Below are positions 55,730 to 63,912 of a stretch of DNA of 64,000 nucleotides, piece after piece. The DNA is taken from assembly GCF_900091725.1 (NCBI RefSeq), contig NZ_FMBW01000012.1, forward strand, positions 150,099-214,098. The letters are read 5' to 3'. Each line of letters starts with the position of its first letter. Position 1 is the stretch's first letter. The notes below the pieces were generated by a model that did no database searches, had not been told where the DNA came from, and was given only the letters and a program-made list of their open reading frames with translations. The DNA is from Streptomyces sp. DvalAA-43 (GTDB taxonomy: Bacteria; Actinomycetota; Actinomycetes; Streptomycetales; Streptomycetaceae). Position numbers and translations under genes: made by a program.

Positions 55730-57300
55730 CGTGCGGTGCCCCTTGTCTTGTTGGTGTTGTCGCTCCGTAGTTCATGGAGGACGTGGCTCAGGCGGTCGTT
55801 TCGGCCGCCCGTAAGGCCCTCGCGCCGCAGGATCTCCCGCAGCTGGACACGAGTTATGGCTGCGTTGCCGTCCCGTTCGAGCAGGGCGGGTACGTGGGGG
55901 CGGACCTGCTGGACGAGTTGGTCCACGGACTGCTCCAGCTCGCGCGGCAGACGCTGCGTCTGAGGGCTGCGGGACCGGCCACTTCGCTTCCCTTTGTTGA
56001 TCTTCGTGGTCGGCTTCCGCCGGAGAGAAACCTTGTGTCCCCGGTCCCCGGTGGGTTCGGTCCCCGTGTCGGGGGTGGTCGGTCCCCGGTCCCCGGTGGG
56101 TTCGGTCCCCGAATCGGCGGCGGACGGTCCCCGATAATCAGGGCCCTGAGCAGGCACTTCTCGCGCAGGAGGGCCGGTCCCCACGCTTCCGGCGCTCCCC
56201 GCCGAGGCTTCCGAATCGGCGGGACCGGTCCCCGGGACCGTGTCCCTCTCCGGGGCCCTGGCCTCCGCTCCGGTCCCACCGTTGTGGCCCTCGGTCCCCG
56301 CGCATGACGCTGCCTTCGAGTCCGCGATCTCGGGGACCGGTCCCCTCAGGCCGCTCGGTCCCCGGTCCCCGTCCGACTCGTCGGGACCGGCCACGGGGAC
56401 CGGCGCTCTCGCGGTCTGCGGCGAGGGGACCGTGGCTGTTGTGGTGCTGTGTTCCGGGGACCAGGGAGAGGGCAGCGGGACCGTGGCGAGCGCGAGCGCG
56501 TGCCGCCGGGCGGCGAGCTGATCGAGCAGCTTCGCGCGCTGTAGGGGATCAGCGCCGACCGAAGCCCCGCCGACCGCCTTCGACAGCCGCCGGGTAAGTC
56601 GTCGGCCGCGCCGGCTTCGCTGTTGCTCGGGGGTGCGCTCTGCGAGGCGAGCGGCCAGGGCGACCGCGCGGCTGGTGGCCCGGTCCCGGGTGATCTGTGC
56701 GGCGTCGCGGTCTCGCGTGGCTATGCCGAGGCGGGACAGCAGCCGCTCGCGCACCTCCCGTCCCAGGACGGCGATCAACCCGTGGGAGGCAGCGCCCGGG
56801 GTGCGCAGGCGCAGCTCGATTCCCATGGCTTGGTGCCACAGCATCGCTGCCATGACTGGCCCGACGAAGGCTCGGACCGTACCCCCGATGAGACCGCTCT
56901 CCGCGTAGGCGGGGATCACCTGCACTCCGGTGATCACCCAGACCAGTGTGCCCGGCAGACCGGGGGCACCCTGGGCGGCCAGATTCTGCCGCGCCATCAG
57001 CGCGGTCGCGAAGAGCGCCAGTTCGGCCGCGGCAAACATGCCGGCCCGCTCGGCGGTGCCCGCCATGTCGAGGTAGTCGGCGGCGAAGCGCCAGCTCGTG
57101 TCGGCGCTGTAGGCGGTGCAGCCGAGGGCGGCGACGGCCGCGACCTTGACCGCCGGGCCGCCGAAACGTTTCTGCGAGCGTGTGCTCCGGCGCCGGGCTG
57201 TCCAGGCGGTCAGCACCAGGGCGAAGGCGGCGGGCACACCGGCTGCGAGGAGGAGGGAAAGGTCCGGAGCGGCACCGAGGGACAGGACGGGGTGGGTCAT
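55726..57300 (-). CDS. SpdB-like membrane protein with long repetitive tail
   Basis: A 524-residue protein. The first 170 residues are membrane spanning: LLLAAGVPAAFALVLTAWTA, VKVAAVAALGCTAYSADTSW, AAAELALFATALMARQNLAA, LVWVITGVQVIPAYAESGLI and FVGPVMAAMLWHQAMGIELR. This fits DUF2637/SpdB-type spread proteins of Streptomyces plasmids, which promote intramycelial spread. A helical region follows (about 180-260). Then comes a low-complexity tail full of GP/GDRGP, and a last helix LREILRREGLTGGRNDRLSH. The tail is encoded by the GGTCCCC cluster described separately. Confidence 0.72.
   Translation of the reverse strand: MTHPVLSLGAAPDLSLLLAAGVPAAFALVLTAWTARRRSTRSQKRFGGPAVKVAAVAALGCTAYSADTSWRFAADYLDMAGTAERAGMFAAAELALFATALMARQNLAAQGAPGLPGTLVWVITGVQVIPAYAESGLIGGTVRAFVGPVMAAMLWHQAMGIELRLRTPGAASHGLIAVLGREVRERLLSRLGIATRDRDAAQITRDRATSRAVALAARLAERTPEQQRSRRGRRLTRRLSKAVGGASVGADPLQRAKLLDQLAARRHALALATVPLPSPWSPEHSTTTATVPSPQTARAPVPVAGPDESDGDRGPSGLRGPVPEIADSKAASCAGTEGHNGGTGAEARAPERDTVPGTGPADSEASAGSAGSVGTGPPAREVPAQGPDYRGPSAADSGTEPTGDRGPTTPDTGTEPTGDRGHKVSLRRKPTTKINKGKRSGRSRSPQTQRLPRELEQSVDQLVQQVRPHVPALLERDGNAAITRVQLREILRREGLTGGRNDRLSHVLHELRSDNTNKTRGTAR
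56040..56470 (-). repeat. Cluster of GGTCCCC/GGGGACC heptamers inside the membrane-protein gene
   Basis: By eye at least a dozen copies of GGTCCCC or its complement lie in about 430 bases, for example at 56043, 56059, 56081, 56087, 56104, 56126, 56176, 56227, 56291, 56338, 56357 and 56363. Others occur as GGGGACC at 56332, 56395, 56425 and 56456. The 56043-56110 part contains a tandem duplication. The encoded tail (repeated GDRGP, GTEPTGDRGP) is low-complexity, so the DNA pattern may be the selected feature. Confidence 0.6.
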
Positions 57301-57935
57301 GCGGCCTTTCCGAGAGGGGCGTGCGCCGAGGCAGATGTCACCGGGCGGCAGACCGGCTGGCGTGTGCCGGGCTTGGCGGGCGAGGGGCCGACTGCGGGCG
57401 GGGTGGCCTTCGTCCGCTTCTTTTTGGGCCGGGGCACGCCATGGGTGCGGTCGCGGTCGAAGACTTTGGTGGCGGCCTGCTGGAGGAGGTCACGGGCGTG
57501 TGTGCGGCTGATCCGCAGAGCGACGGCGAGCCGGTCTGGCTGCCATCCCCGGACGTAGGCGTGGTCGATGACGATCTGCCGCTCGGCCGCAGTCAGGTGC
57601 ACGTCGCGTCCCCGGAAGATGGCCGTCACACGTTGGTAGTCGAGGCGCTGGGACAGTCCGTCGTGCCAGGGGCGTCGCTCGGCCTCGGTGAGCCCGCCCC
57701 AGATGCCTTCCTTGAGGCTGTTCTCCAGGGCGTAGTTGAGGCAGTCGCGGCGTACTGGGCACCAGCCGCACAGCTCCTTGGCCTCGGCGATGTCTTCGTG
57801 GTCCCGGGGGCCCGGGAAGAACACCGCGTCGGCGTCCTCGACGTCCATGCCGTGGCACGCACCGCGGGTGTGCCAGCTGGTGTCGCCGATGCCGCGCAGG
57901 CCGGTGGGCGTGTCGTAGGTGGTGATGTGGCGCAA
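57297..57935 (-). CDS. WhiB-family regulator with C-terminal HTH extension
   Basis: A 212-residue protein. The iron-sulfur cluster Cys residues are C27, C56, C59 and C65 (CHGMDVEDAD, ELCGWCPVRRDCLNYA), followed by GIWGG at 77-81 and a WhiB-like basic region. A second part at about 105-165 has VHLTAAERQIVIDHAYVRGW and QPDRLAVALRISRTHARDLL, a helix-turn-helix not present in ordinary 80-130 residue WhiB proteins. The tail is proline-rich. TTG at 57935 has GGAGACCGCC upstream. It overlaps the 55726 gene (ATGA), placing a redox-sensitive regulator in the transfer operon. Confidence 0.87.
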   Translation of the reverse strand: MRHITTYDTPTGLRGIGDTSWHTRGACHGMDVEDADAVFFPGPRDHEDIAEAKELCGWCPVRRDCLNYALENSLKEGIWGGLTEAERRPWHDGLSQRLDYQRVTAIFRGRDVHLTAAERQIVIDHAYVRGWQPDRLAVALRISRTHARDLLQQAATKVFDRDRTHGVPRPKKKRTKATPPAVGPSPAKPGTRQPVCRPVTSASAHAPLGKAA

Positions 57936-58091
57936 GGCGGTCTCCGATGTGCTGCTGCGTCGGCCGGCCGGGGCTGGACAGCGGGCGGACGCGGCGTCGA
58001 TGCCGGCTGCAGCCCAGGCAGGCGTCGCAGCCGGGGCGGAAGAGGTGGTGCTGCAGCCGATGCACCGGACGGGGGTGCACCGGCGGGCCGG

Positions 58092-58781
58092 TCAGGCCAA
58101 CGCGGGCTGCTCGGGTGCCTGGGCCCGCTCGGCGTCGGCGAGGTCGCGACGGCTCGGGTGCGGGGCGCCGAGCGGGACATTGCCGCGTGCGCTGCTGCGG
58201 AAGCACGGGGCGCCGGGCTGGGCCCGGCACCACGGGCAGCGGACCGAGAGCACGTCGGACTTCCCGGCAGCCACGGCTGCCTCGCGAGCCGCGCGGGCGG
58301 GCCGGTAGGGCATGAGGGTGGCTCGGGCCGCAGGAGGTATGCAGGAGCCGATTTCCCGCAGCCGCGCTTCCAGTTCCGGATCGATCTGGCGGCGACCGCT
58401 GGTGATCGCCCGAGCCTGCGCGGGCTGGGCGGTGCCGAAGGCCACGGCGTGCCGGGTGCCGACCAGTTCGGCGGTCCAGGCCGCCTGGTCGTCCGGGTCG
58501 ACGCTGGGGGTGGGGTCGGTGTGCTGGCCCAAGCGGTCGCGCCGGTAGCTCTCCCACGGGCGGCCGATGTCCGCGGGCAGGATCTGGTACGGCGAGAGGC
58601 GGATGTGCTGCCGGGCGACGGTCCGGGCGTCCCAGCCGTGCGGCGTGGCCATGGGCACGTTGTCCAGAAGCTCGTGCCACTGGGCAAGCTGGTCGCGGGC
58701 CTCGCCCCGGTCGGTACGGATGGTGCGGGGGTCGAGTCGGCCGATGTAGGCCAGCAGGGCGGCGATTTCGCGGCGATCCAC
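58092..58781 (-). CDS. Zinc-motif protein
   Basis: A 229-residue protein. GTG at 58781 lies 8 bases after the upstream stop. The N-terminal part is helical (DRREIAALLAYIGRLDPRTI, DQLAQWHELLDNVPMATPHG, IRLSPYQILPADIGRPWESY). The C-terminus has VRCPWCRAQPGAPCFRSSAR and PLGAPHPSRRDLADAERAQA, a CxxC...C-type zinc motif that recurs on actinobacterial plasmids and phages (from memory). The 156 bases before the WhiB gene hold no gene. Confidence 0.72.
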   Translation of the reverse strand: MDRREIAALLAYIGRLDPRTIRTDRGEARDQLAQWHELLDNVPMATPHGWDARTVARQHIRLSPYQILPADIGRPWESYRRDRLGQHTDPTPSVDPDDQAAWTAELVGTRHAVAFGTAQPAQARAITSGRRQIDPELEARLREIGSCIPPAARATLMPYRPARAAREAAVAAGKSDVLSVRCPWCRAQPGAPCFRSSARGNVPLGAPHPSRRDLADAERAQAPEQPALA

Positions 58782-58788
58782 GGTGTGG

Positions 58789-59682
58789 CTACTCCGTTCC
58801 GGTCGGCTCGTCGAGGGCGGCAAGGAGGGCTGCGGTGTGGGCTTCGGCGCGGGTCATGCCGCCGGGCCGGGCAGAGCTGTTGCCGGGCAGGGAGTTGAGG
58901 TCCGGGCGGCCCGGGGCGTGCTCACGGGCGATCCAGGAGCGCCAGTCGGCAGCCCAGGCGCCCGCCGACCGGCGCTTCCAGCCGGTGCGGTGCAGACGCC
59001 ACTTCGCGTCGGCATCGGCCAGACCCTGCGCACCGAGGCGGTCGAGATGTCCTTGTAGGCGGGTCCAGGCGTGGGTGTCTGGGTCGATTCGCCATTCGGC
59101 AGCCGAAGTGACGGCGGTGCCACCACTGCTGTACCTACGGTTCAAATCCGGTTCACTACGGTTCTGTGTGCCGGATCCCGGTACATCGGGGTACCGGCTT
59201 CCGGTACGCCGGGGTACCGGTTTCCGTCGTGAGGTGCCGGTTTTCGGCCCTGCCGGTTTCCGGCCCGTCGTTGGGGGTTCCGGTACCTCACGGAGGCGGA
59301 TGCCGTACCGGCGCAGCGCCGAGACTCGGAGCGCCGGGTCGGTTTCGGGCTCGTCCACAGGCGCGGCACCGTCGTCGTCCGCCTCCTGCTCCCTCGCGGC
59401 TTCTGCCACGGCCCTCGCGGCGAGGGGCAGGCGGTAGACGGTGCTGCGCTGGGGGCCGACGAGGTCGTCGAGCTGCTCCAGCTCGCCGTCGTCGAGCAGC
59501 CGGTCGAGGGCATCACGCACCGTGGACCGGGAGGCATTCGCGCGCTTCGCCAGGCTCGTCAGGGAGGCCCAGGCGACGCACTGCTCGTCGGCCACCCGGT
59601 CGGCTATCGACAGCAGGACCAGGCGCGCGGTTCCCCGGCTGGTGCTGTGCTCCCACACCCATTCCCGGGTTTCGGCACTCAT
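58789..59682 (-). CDS. Candidate replication initiator (winged helix) with internal repeats
   Basis: A 297-residue protein. Residues 1-90 form a helix-turn-helix/winged-helix of the kind used by plasmid initiators and GntR-like regulators: SRGTARLVLLSIADRVADEQ, WASLTSLAKRANASRSTVRD, LDDLVGPQRSTVYRLPLAAR. The middle is low-complexity and encodes the 59165-59305 repeats. The C-terminal part has EWRIDPDTHAWTRLQGHLDR, KWRLHRTGWKRRSAGAWAAD and PGGMTRAEAHTAALLAALDE. Initiators with iterons inside their own gene are known in Streptomyces plasmids, hence the proposal. First gene of the minus-strand block. Confidence 0.6.
   Translation of the reverse strand: MSAETREWVWEHSTSRGTARLVLLSIADRVADEQCVAWASLTSLAKRANASRSTVRDALDRLLDDGELEQLDDLVGPQRSTVYRLPLAARAVAEAAREQEADDDGAAPVDEPETDPALRVSALRRYGIRLREVPEPPTTGRKPAGPKTGTSRRKPVPRRTGSRYPDVPGSGTQNRSEPDLNRRYSSGGTAVTSAAEWRIDPDTHAWTRLQGHLDRLGAQGLADADAKWRLHRTGWKRRSAGAWAADWRSWIAREHAPGRPDLNSLPGNSSARPGGMTRAEAHTAALLAALDEPTGTE
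59165..59305. repeat. Iteron-like repeats in the candidate replication gene
   Basis: Repeated GGTACCGG and TGCCGGTTTCCGG-type words: CGGGGTACCGGCTTCCG, then CGGGGTACCGGTTTCCG, GGTGCCGGTTTTCGG, CCTGCCGGTTTCCGG and GGTTCCGGTACC. The spacing is 20-33 bases, with a shared core CCGGyTTCCG. They resemble iterons, which the initiator binds at a replication origin, and are embedded in the coding part for TGRKP/TSRRKP-like residues. A regular protein repeat is an alternative explanation. Confidence 0.5.
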
Positions 59683-59933
59683 CGGCCACTCCCGTCCGTC
59701 AGACGGGATGCGTGTGCCGGGTCAGTGACCGGAGCGCATCCGAGCCAGCCGCGGATGGATGAGGGGAGATGGGCGGCTGCCGCGCAGGTCAGAATGCGGG
59801 GACTTTCGCGCATGGCGGAGCGCATGCAAGACTCTCCTTTGGCGTTGCCACGCTGAGACGCCCCGTGGAAGGGATCAGCGTGGTGATGGTGGCGATGTCC
59901 GCCCTTGCCGGGGCGGTTAGCCGTTCAGCGTTC

Positions 59934-59963
59934 GGCGTCCGAGAGTTGCACCTCTCGGACGCC
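59934..59963. repeat. Perfect inverted repeat, 12-base arms
   Basis: GGCGTCCGAGAG and CTCTCGGACGCC around TTGCAC. Located in the divergent control region without a nearby stop codon, so it may be an operator rather than a terminator. Confidence 0.65.
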
Positions 59964-60220
59964 GTCGCTGTTGTGTCCGGAGCCGGGCCTACGACGCCCT
60001 GACTGTCCGCATACCGCGACTCCTCGTGTTCCATCGAGCCGGGCGGGCTGCCCAGGCGACGACGAACATCGCACGACCTGCCGTCAAGATCCAGACTTGG
60101 TTCTTAAACCCTGTAGAAGTCGCGCGGTGGCGCACGACGCGTGGTGACGGCTCATGAGGTCCTCGGGGCATGCGGGTGCCGTGGGCATGGCAGGACTGCA
60201 GCCCTCAGCCGTCCTGACCT

Positions 60221-60248
60221 GCACGGCAACACTTTGGTGTTGCCGTGC
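60221..60248. promoter_or_regulatory. Perfect inverted repeat, possible operator of the XRE gene
   Basis: Arms GCACGGCAACAC and GTGTTGCCGTGC, 12 bases each, with a TTTG loop. It lies 123 bases before the ATG at 60372. Symmetrical 28-base sites of this kind suit dimeric regulators; the adjacent XRE-like gene is the nearest candidate. Confidence 0.6.
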
Positions 60249-60371
60249 CTGGAACCTACGCCAAAGTAATCCCCACGTTCAATACTGAAGTGCTCTGAAG
60301 TGCGCCTTGGTCACGTATCTCTACTACAGTGTCCCTGGATGCCTGATGATGCAGAGGAGAGGAGCCGGGCG

Positions 60372-60863
60372 ATGACGGAGAGCAGCGGATCGGCTGATGT
60401 ACCTGCCGCAGCCTCCGAAGGCCGGCACCCCACCCTCGCCGACAAGCTCAACCGCCTCTTCGACGCCAGGAAGAACCCGGCGACCGGGAACCGGTACACC
60501 AACGCTGAGGTGTCTCGGGCCATCTCCGAGGCTGCGTCCGGTGGGCCGGACGGCATCACGGTGGCGGCGAGCACGATCGCGTCGATCCGCAACGGCGCGA
60601 AGCCCAACCCCACGAAGAACACGATCGAGGCGTTGGCACGTCACTTCAAGGTCAGGCCCGAATACTTCTTTCCCGACTTCGACGACGCGGAGGAAGTCGA
60701 GAAGGTTCCGGCGGCCTTCGAACTGATCGACGCCGTCAAGGACAGTGAAGTCCGCGGGATTGCGCTGCGAGCCCACGGCCTCTCGGCCGACAGTTTGAAG
60801 ATGATCGCATCGGTGATCACTCAGGCACGCCGCTGGGAAGGGCTCGACAGCCCCGGAGAGTGA
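60372..60863 (+). CDS. XRE-like regulator
   Basis: A 163-residue protein. ATG at 60372 has GAGGAG-rich sequence upstream (earlier in-frame ATG at 60339). The HTH is TLADKLNRLFDARKNPATGN, RYTNAEVSRAISEAASGG, TVAASTIASIRNGAKPNPTK, then IEALARHFKVRPEYFFPDF. The C-terminal AFELIDAVKDSEVRGIALRA, HGLSADSLKMIASVITQAR is the usual extension. It precedes an ImmA/IrrE peptidase gene; such pairs switch transfer genes on when the peptidase cuts the repressor (seen in ICEBs1). Confidence 0.82.
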   Translation: MTESSGSADVPAAASEGRHPTLADKLNRLFDARKNPATGNRYTNAEVSRAISEAASGGPDGITVAASTIASIRNGAKPNPTKNTIEALARHFKVRPEYFFPDFDDAEEVEKVPAAFELIDAVKDSEVRGIALRAHGLSADSLKMIASVITQARRWEGLDSPGE

Positions 60864-60995
60864 GTGACCTACCTCACCCGGTATCCCATTTTTGACGGTT
60901 TTGCCTTCATGAGTCCTTAAAGATCTCCTTGGCTTGCGGTGCGCCTTGTGTAAAGCTCCGCTCAGGCCACAGATAATTCTTGTGCGCCCGCCAAT

Positions 60996-61039
60996 AAAGA
61001 CCATGAAAGTGCTTTTGAAAGACCATGAAAGTGCTTTTG
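60996..61039 (+). repeat. 22-base tandem duplication before the ImmA gene
   Basis: The 22-base unit 60996-61017 (beginning AAAGACCATGAAAGTG, ending CTTTTG) is repeated without change at 61018-61039. The second copy ends 25 bases before the ATG at 61065. Exact tandem duplications of this size in a leader may alter ribosome-site access or add a second operator. Confidence 0.75.
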
Positions 61040-61064
61040 CTCGGGGGAGCAAGGATCTCGTTCC

Positions 61065-61619
61065 ATGTTTAATCGGCGTTACGCGCGAAGAGAGGCGCAG
61101 CTGAGAAGACAGTGCGAGGTGCAATTGCGGGGCATCGAAATATCTGACCCTTATGCGGTGGATGAAATATGCCATCAACTGGCGATCAGACGTGGGCGCC
61201 CCCTGTACCTCCATGAATTGCCTGACCTGGGTGGCGTGGATACTCCATGCGGAATTGTTCTCTCGTTTGACAGTGAAGATCACATATTTCACGTCGCAGC
61301 GACGAGTGAGCGGCATCGCGCCCAAATAGTGCGCCACGAATTGGCGCATCTCCTGCTCGGACATGCCGGCGACAACGCGAGCGTCGTAGAGTCGCTCCTG
61401 TCGGTCATCCCGGAGGCCATCGACCCCTCCGCCGTGCTCACTGCCCTCGGGCGAACCAGCTATGACACCGAGACCGAGTACGACGCCGAGATGGCTGCCT
61501 CGTGCCTCGGACAGCTGTTCCAAGAGCTCGCCCACTCGGGCCGCGCCCCAGGCCGGTCCGGCGCCATGGCGCGACTGGACGACGCCTTGGTCCATCCAAG
61601 AAAGAACCGCCGCTCATGA
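61065..61619 (+). CDS. ImmA/IrrE-family metalloprotease
   Basis: A 184-residue protein with the zinc motif HELAH at 91-95 (VRHELAHLLLGHAGD). It has a GIEISDPYAVDEICHQLAI start, PCGIVLSFDSEDHIFHVAAT before the motif and YDTETEYDAEMAASCLGQLF after it, which supplies the downstream Glu. ImmA/IrrE peptidases cut a partner repressor; the partner here is likely the XRE-like protein upstream. The upstream leader contains the 22-base duplication. ATGA overlap with the next gene. Confidence 0.88.
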   Translation: MFNRRYARREAQLRRQCEVQLRGIEISDPYAVDEICHQLAIRRGRPLYLHELPDLGGVDTPCGIVLSFDSEDHIFHVAATSERHRAQIVRHELAHLLLGHAGDNASVVESLLSVIPEAIDPSAVLTALGRTSYDTETEYDAEMAASCLGQLFQELAHSGRAPGRSGAMARLDDALVHPRKNRRS

Positions 61620-62812
61620 ACACCCCCACCATCGTCGCCTGCGCGCTGTGGCTCGTGGCCCTGTGGCGCCTGCCTTCCATCCGCCACTCCCACAAGCAGC
61701 GCAGCCTCGCACTCACGCTCGCGGCCCTGGCTGCGGCCATGACACTCGAAGTCCCTGAGATCAAGGCGGCCATCAACGACCATGTAGGCATCACCGGGCT
61801 GCCCCCGCTGCTGAAGCACCTCCTCGGCGTCAGCTCCGCTGCATTCCTGCTGGACTTCGTCATCGCCGTCGTCCGGCCACAGGGCCTGGCGCACCGCACC
61901 CGGATAGCGGCAATCGGCACCACCCTGCCCCTCATGCTCGCCTTCTACGCAATGGCCAACTGGATGCCAGGAGGGGCAGTAAGAGTCGGCGAAGGCAAGC
62001 GAGCCATCTACCCGGTGCTGTACATGGCCGCCTTCACGCTGTACATCGGCGTAGCCATGATCGTCGCGACCTGGCTCTTCCTCGCGAGTGTCCGGCACAG
62101 CCGCACCCTGCTCGGAAAGGCCGGCCTCGGGTTCCTAGGGCTCGGGACGATGCTCGGGAGCCTCTATGCCCTGCAGCGCATTGGATTCGTCACCCTCCAG
62201 CTCACAACAGGGGCCGAGAACCCAGAGCTGGAAGATCTTCTCTCCACAACCCTCAAGCAACTGGCCATCCTGTCGATCGCGCTAGGCGTCTGCTTGCCCC
62301 CGATCTCCGTCGCCGTGGAGTACGTCGAGTCCTGGAACACGCTTCGCCGAGTCCAACCTCTGTGGCATCAACTCACGCAGGCAACACCCTATGTAGTCCT
62401 CTCCGCATCCATCGCCAAGAGGCGTGTCCCCTTCCGGCTTGAACGCTGCGTCATCGAGATCGAAGACGCCAGCCTCGCGCTCCGCGAATACGTTTCGGCG
62501 GAGCTCCACGAGCGCGCTCGGTCATTCGCCCGGCGAAGTGGCGTAAGCGACACGGAGATTGAGGCGGTCGCGGAAGCGTCCTGGCTTTCCGTCGCCGCAC
62601 GCATCGCCCCAATAGGGAAGCAAGTAAAGGGAGTTACTTACCCCCAGCTCGGCGTAACTGGGAGGGACCGGCCAAGCGAAATAGCGTGGCTTCGCGCCGT
62701 GTCACACGCATACTCGGCCTCGCCAGTCGTTGCCGAATTCTCCCGCCAGGAAGAACCGTCGACCACCGTCCCCGCAGCCAGCCCGGAAAGGCTCTCCCCC
62801 CGTGGCAACTGA
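61616..62812 (+). CDS. MAB_1171c-family membrane protein
   Basis: A 398-residue protein with about seven hydrophobic spans: TIVACALWLVALWRLPSI, SLALTLAALAAAMTLEVPEI, GTTLPLMLAFYAMANWMPGG, VLYMAAFTLYIGVAMIVATW, LGFLGLGTMLGSLYALQRIG and ILSIALGVCLPPISVAVEYV. It is followed by a cytoplasmic VLSASIAKRRVPFRLERCVI and RSFARRSGVSDTEIEAVAEA region. I recognise the MAB_1171c-like family, described as a putative transporter, often coupled to an ImmA-like gene. ATG at 61616 overlaps the peptidase stop. Role unproven. Confidence 0.8.
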   Translation: MNTPTIVACALWLVALWRLPSIRHSHKQRSLALTLAALAAAMTLEVPEIKAAINDHVGITGLPPLLKHLLGVSSAAFLLDFVIAVVRPQGLAHRTRIAAIGTTLPLMLAFYAMANWMPGGAVRVGEGKRAIYPVLYMAAFTLYIGVAMIVATWLFLASVRHSRTLLGKAGLGFLGLGTMLGSLYALQRIGFVTLQLTTGAENPELEDLLSTTLKQLAILSIALGVCLPPISVAVEYVESWNTLRRVQPLWHQLTQATPYVVLSASIAKRRVPFRLERCVIEIEDASLALREYVSAELHERARSFARRSGVSDTEIEAVAEASWLSVAARIAPIGKQVKGVTYPQLGVTGRDRPSEIAWLRAVSHAYSASPVVAEFSRQEEPSTTVPAASPERLSPRGN

Positions 62813-63395
62813 AATCCGCCCCCAAGAGTCCAAGCTGGCACGCCGGATCACGGACTGGCTTGAGCCGAAGAACTGGATCATCGCCGTCACGCTCCTGATC
62901 GGCTGGCGCACTGCCCAGTGGACCGGAGTCGCATGGGGAGTCGCCGGCGCACTCTTTGCCGCCATCATTCCCATCACCTTCATCAAGTACGGAATCCGGA
63001 AAGGCCACTGGGGCGACCGCCACGTCGGCGCCAAGCGCGCCAGGCTGATCGTCATGGCCGTCATCCTGCTTTCCGTCGCCACCGGGATCGCCCTGATGAC
63101 CGCCGCAGGGGCACCGCACACAATGATCGCCCTCATCGTGTCGATGCTCGCCACCCTGGCAATCCTCGCTGCGATCACACTCGCCTGGAAGATCTCGGTG
63201 CACCAGGCCGTATCCGCCGGCGCCTGCGCCATGCTGGTCCAGACCTACGGACCTTGGATGGCACTCGGGTTCCTCCTGGTCGTCCTCGTCGGGTGGTCCC
63301 GAGTCGAGTTGCGCGACCACACCCGCAACCAGGTCGTCGCCGGCACGATCCTCGGAACCACCGTGGCCGCGATCGTGTTCCAACTGGCACGCTGA
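62802..63395 (+). CDS. Membrane protein, PAP2-like pattern
   Basis: A 197-residue membrane protein, GTG at 62802 overlapping the preceding gene. Spans: LEPKNWIIAVTLLIGWRTAQ, WGVAGALFAAIIPITFIKYG, LIVMAVILLSVATGIALMTA, IALIVSMLATLAILAAITLA and ALGFLLVVLVGWSRVELRDH. The end RDHTRNQVVAGTILGT resembles the PAP2 phosphatase motif (R-x-H-x-x-x-Q-V-x-x-G), and KISVHQAVSAGA contributes another His, so a lipid-phosphate enzyme is likely. Substrate unknown. Confidence 0.7.
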   Translation: MATEIRPQESKLARRITDWLEPKNWIIAVTLLIGWRTAQWTGVAWGVAGALFAAIIPITFIKYGIRKGHWGDRHVGAKRARLIVMAVILLSVATGIALMTAAGAPHTMIALIVSMLATLAILAAITLAWKISVHQAVSAGACAMLVQTYGPWMALGFLLVVLVGWSRVELRDHTRNQVVAGTILGTTVAAIVFQLAR

Positions 63396-63493
63396 CGATC
63401 TACCGGGGCCTCGGAGGACGGGTGTGGACCTGCACTGCCACAGACAACCCCGATGCCGACATAGCGCCCGCCCCGAGAGCACGTGGGAGACCA

Positions 63494-63694
63494 ATGACCC
63501 GGCCATGGTGGTACCGGACCCCTCCGATCGCAGTTGTGCTGATCGCATACGCCGCGACCGCCTGTATCCTCTTCCTCACTGTCTCGAAATCGGCCATCGT
63601 GTGGGCCGGGGGCGGTCTGCTACTGGGGCTGCTGACTACCTTCGTGCAGGGCGCGGCCAAGGCCCGGCACGACAGGCTCAGGAGCGCTGGGTGA
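63494..63694 (+). CDS. Small membrane protein
   Basis: A 66-residue protein, ATG at 63494 with GGGAG upstream. Two spans (IAVVLIAYAATACILFLTVS and IVWAGGGLLLGLLTTFVQGA) and a basic tail (KARHDRLRSAG). It ends the membrane-protein group of this operon. Function unknown. About 218 bases without a gene follow. Confidence 0.72.
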   Translation: MTRPWWYRTPPIAVVLIAYAATACILFLTVSKSAIVWAGGGLLLGLLTTFVQGAAKARHDRLRSAG

Positions 63695-63912
63695 TTCGCA
63701 GGAAGTCCCGACCCACGGCCTCGTAGCGGCTGGTCTCGACGTTCGATGACGCACCCCCACCACATCCTTGACCCCGCCCGGCTCCGCCAACCCGGTGTCC
63801 TCGGGTCCAACGGCGGCAGTGCCCTCGTCCTCGCCCGCTCCTGCGCTCACCCTGAGCGTCTTGATGCAGCTCCTGGACGCCGCGGCCCGGCAGAGCGCCC
63901 TCGCCGGGTTCC

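Larger units (their letters stand above)
59683..60371. other. Divergent control region with two inverted repeats
   Basis: 689 bases between the candidate replication gene (minus) and the XRE regulator (plus). The ORFs read in it (59769-60002 plus, 59789-60034 minus) overlap each other, lack ribosome sites and are not called. It contains perfect inverted repeats at 59934-59963 and 60221-60248. It also holds a TTTGGCGT-type word at 60249-60260 (minus), related to the repeats at 50949-51074. It should contain promoters of both flanking operons. Confidence 0.5.

Noticed and set aside
59769..60034. Two small overlapping frames in the divergent control region
   Set aside because: They oppose each other, lack ribosome sites and cover an inverted repeat.
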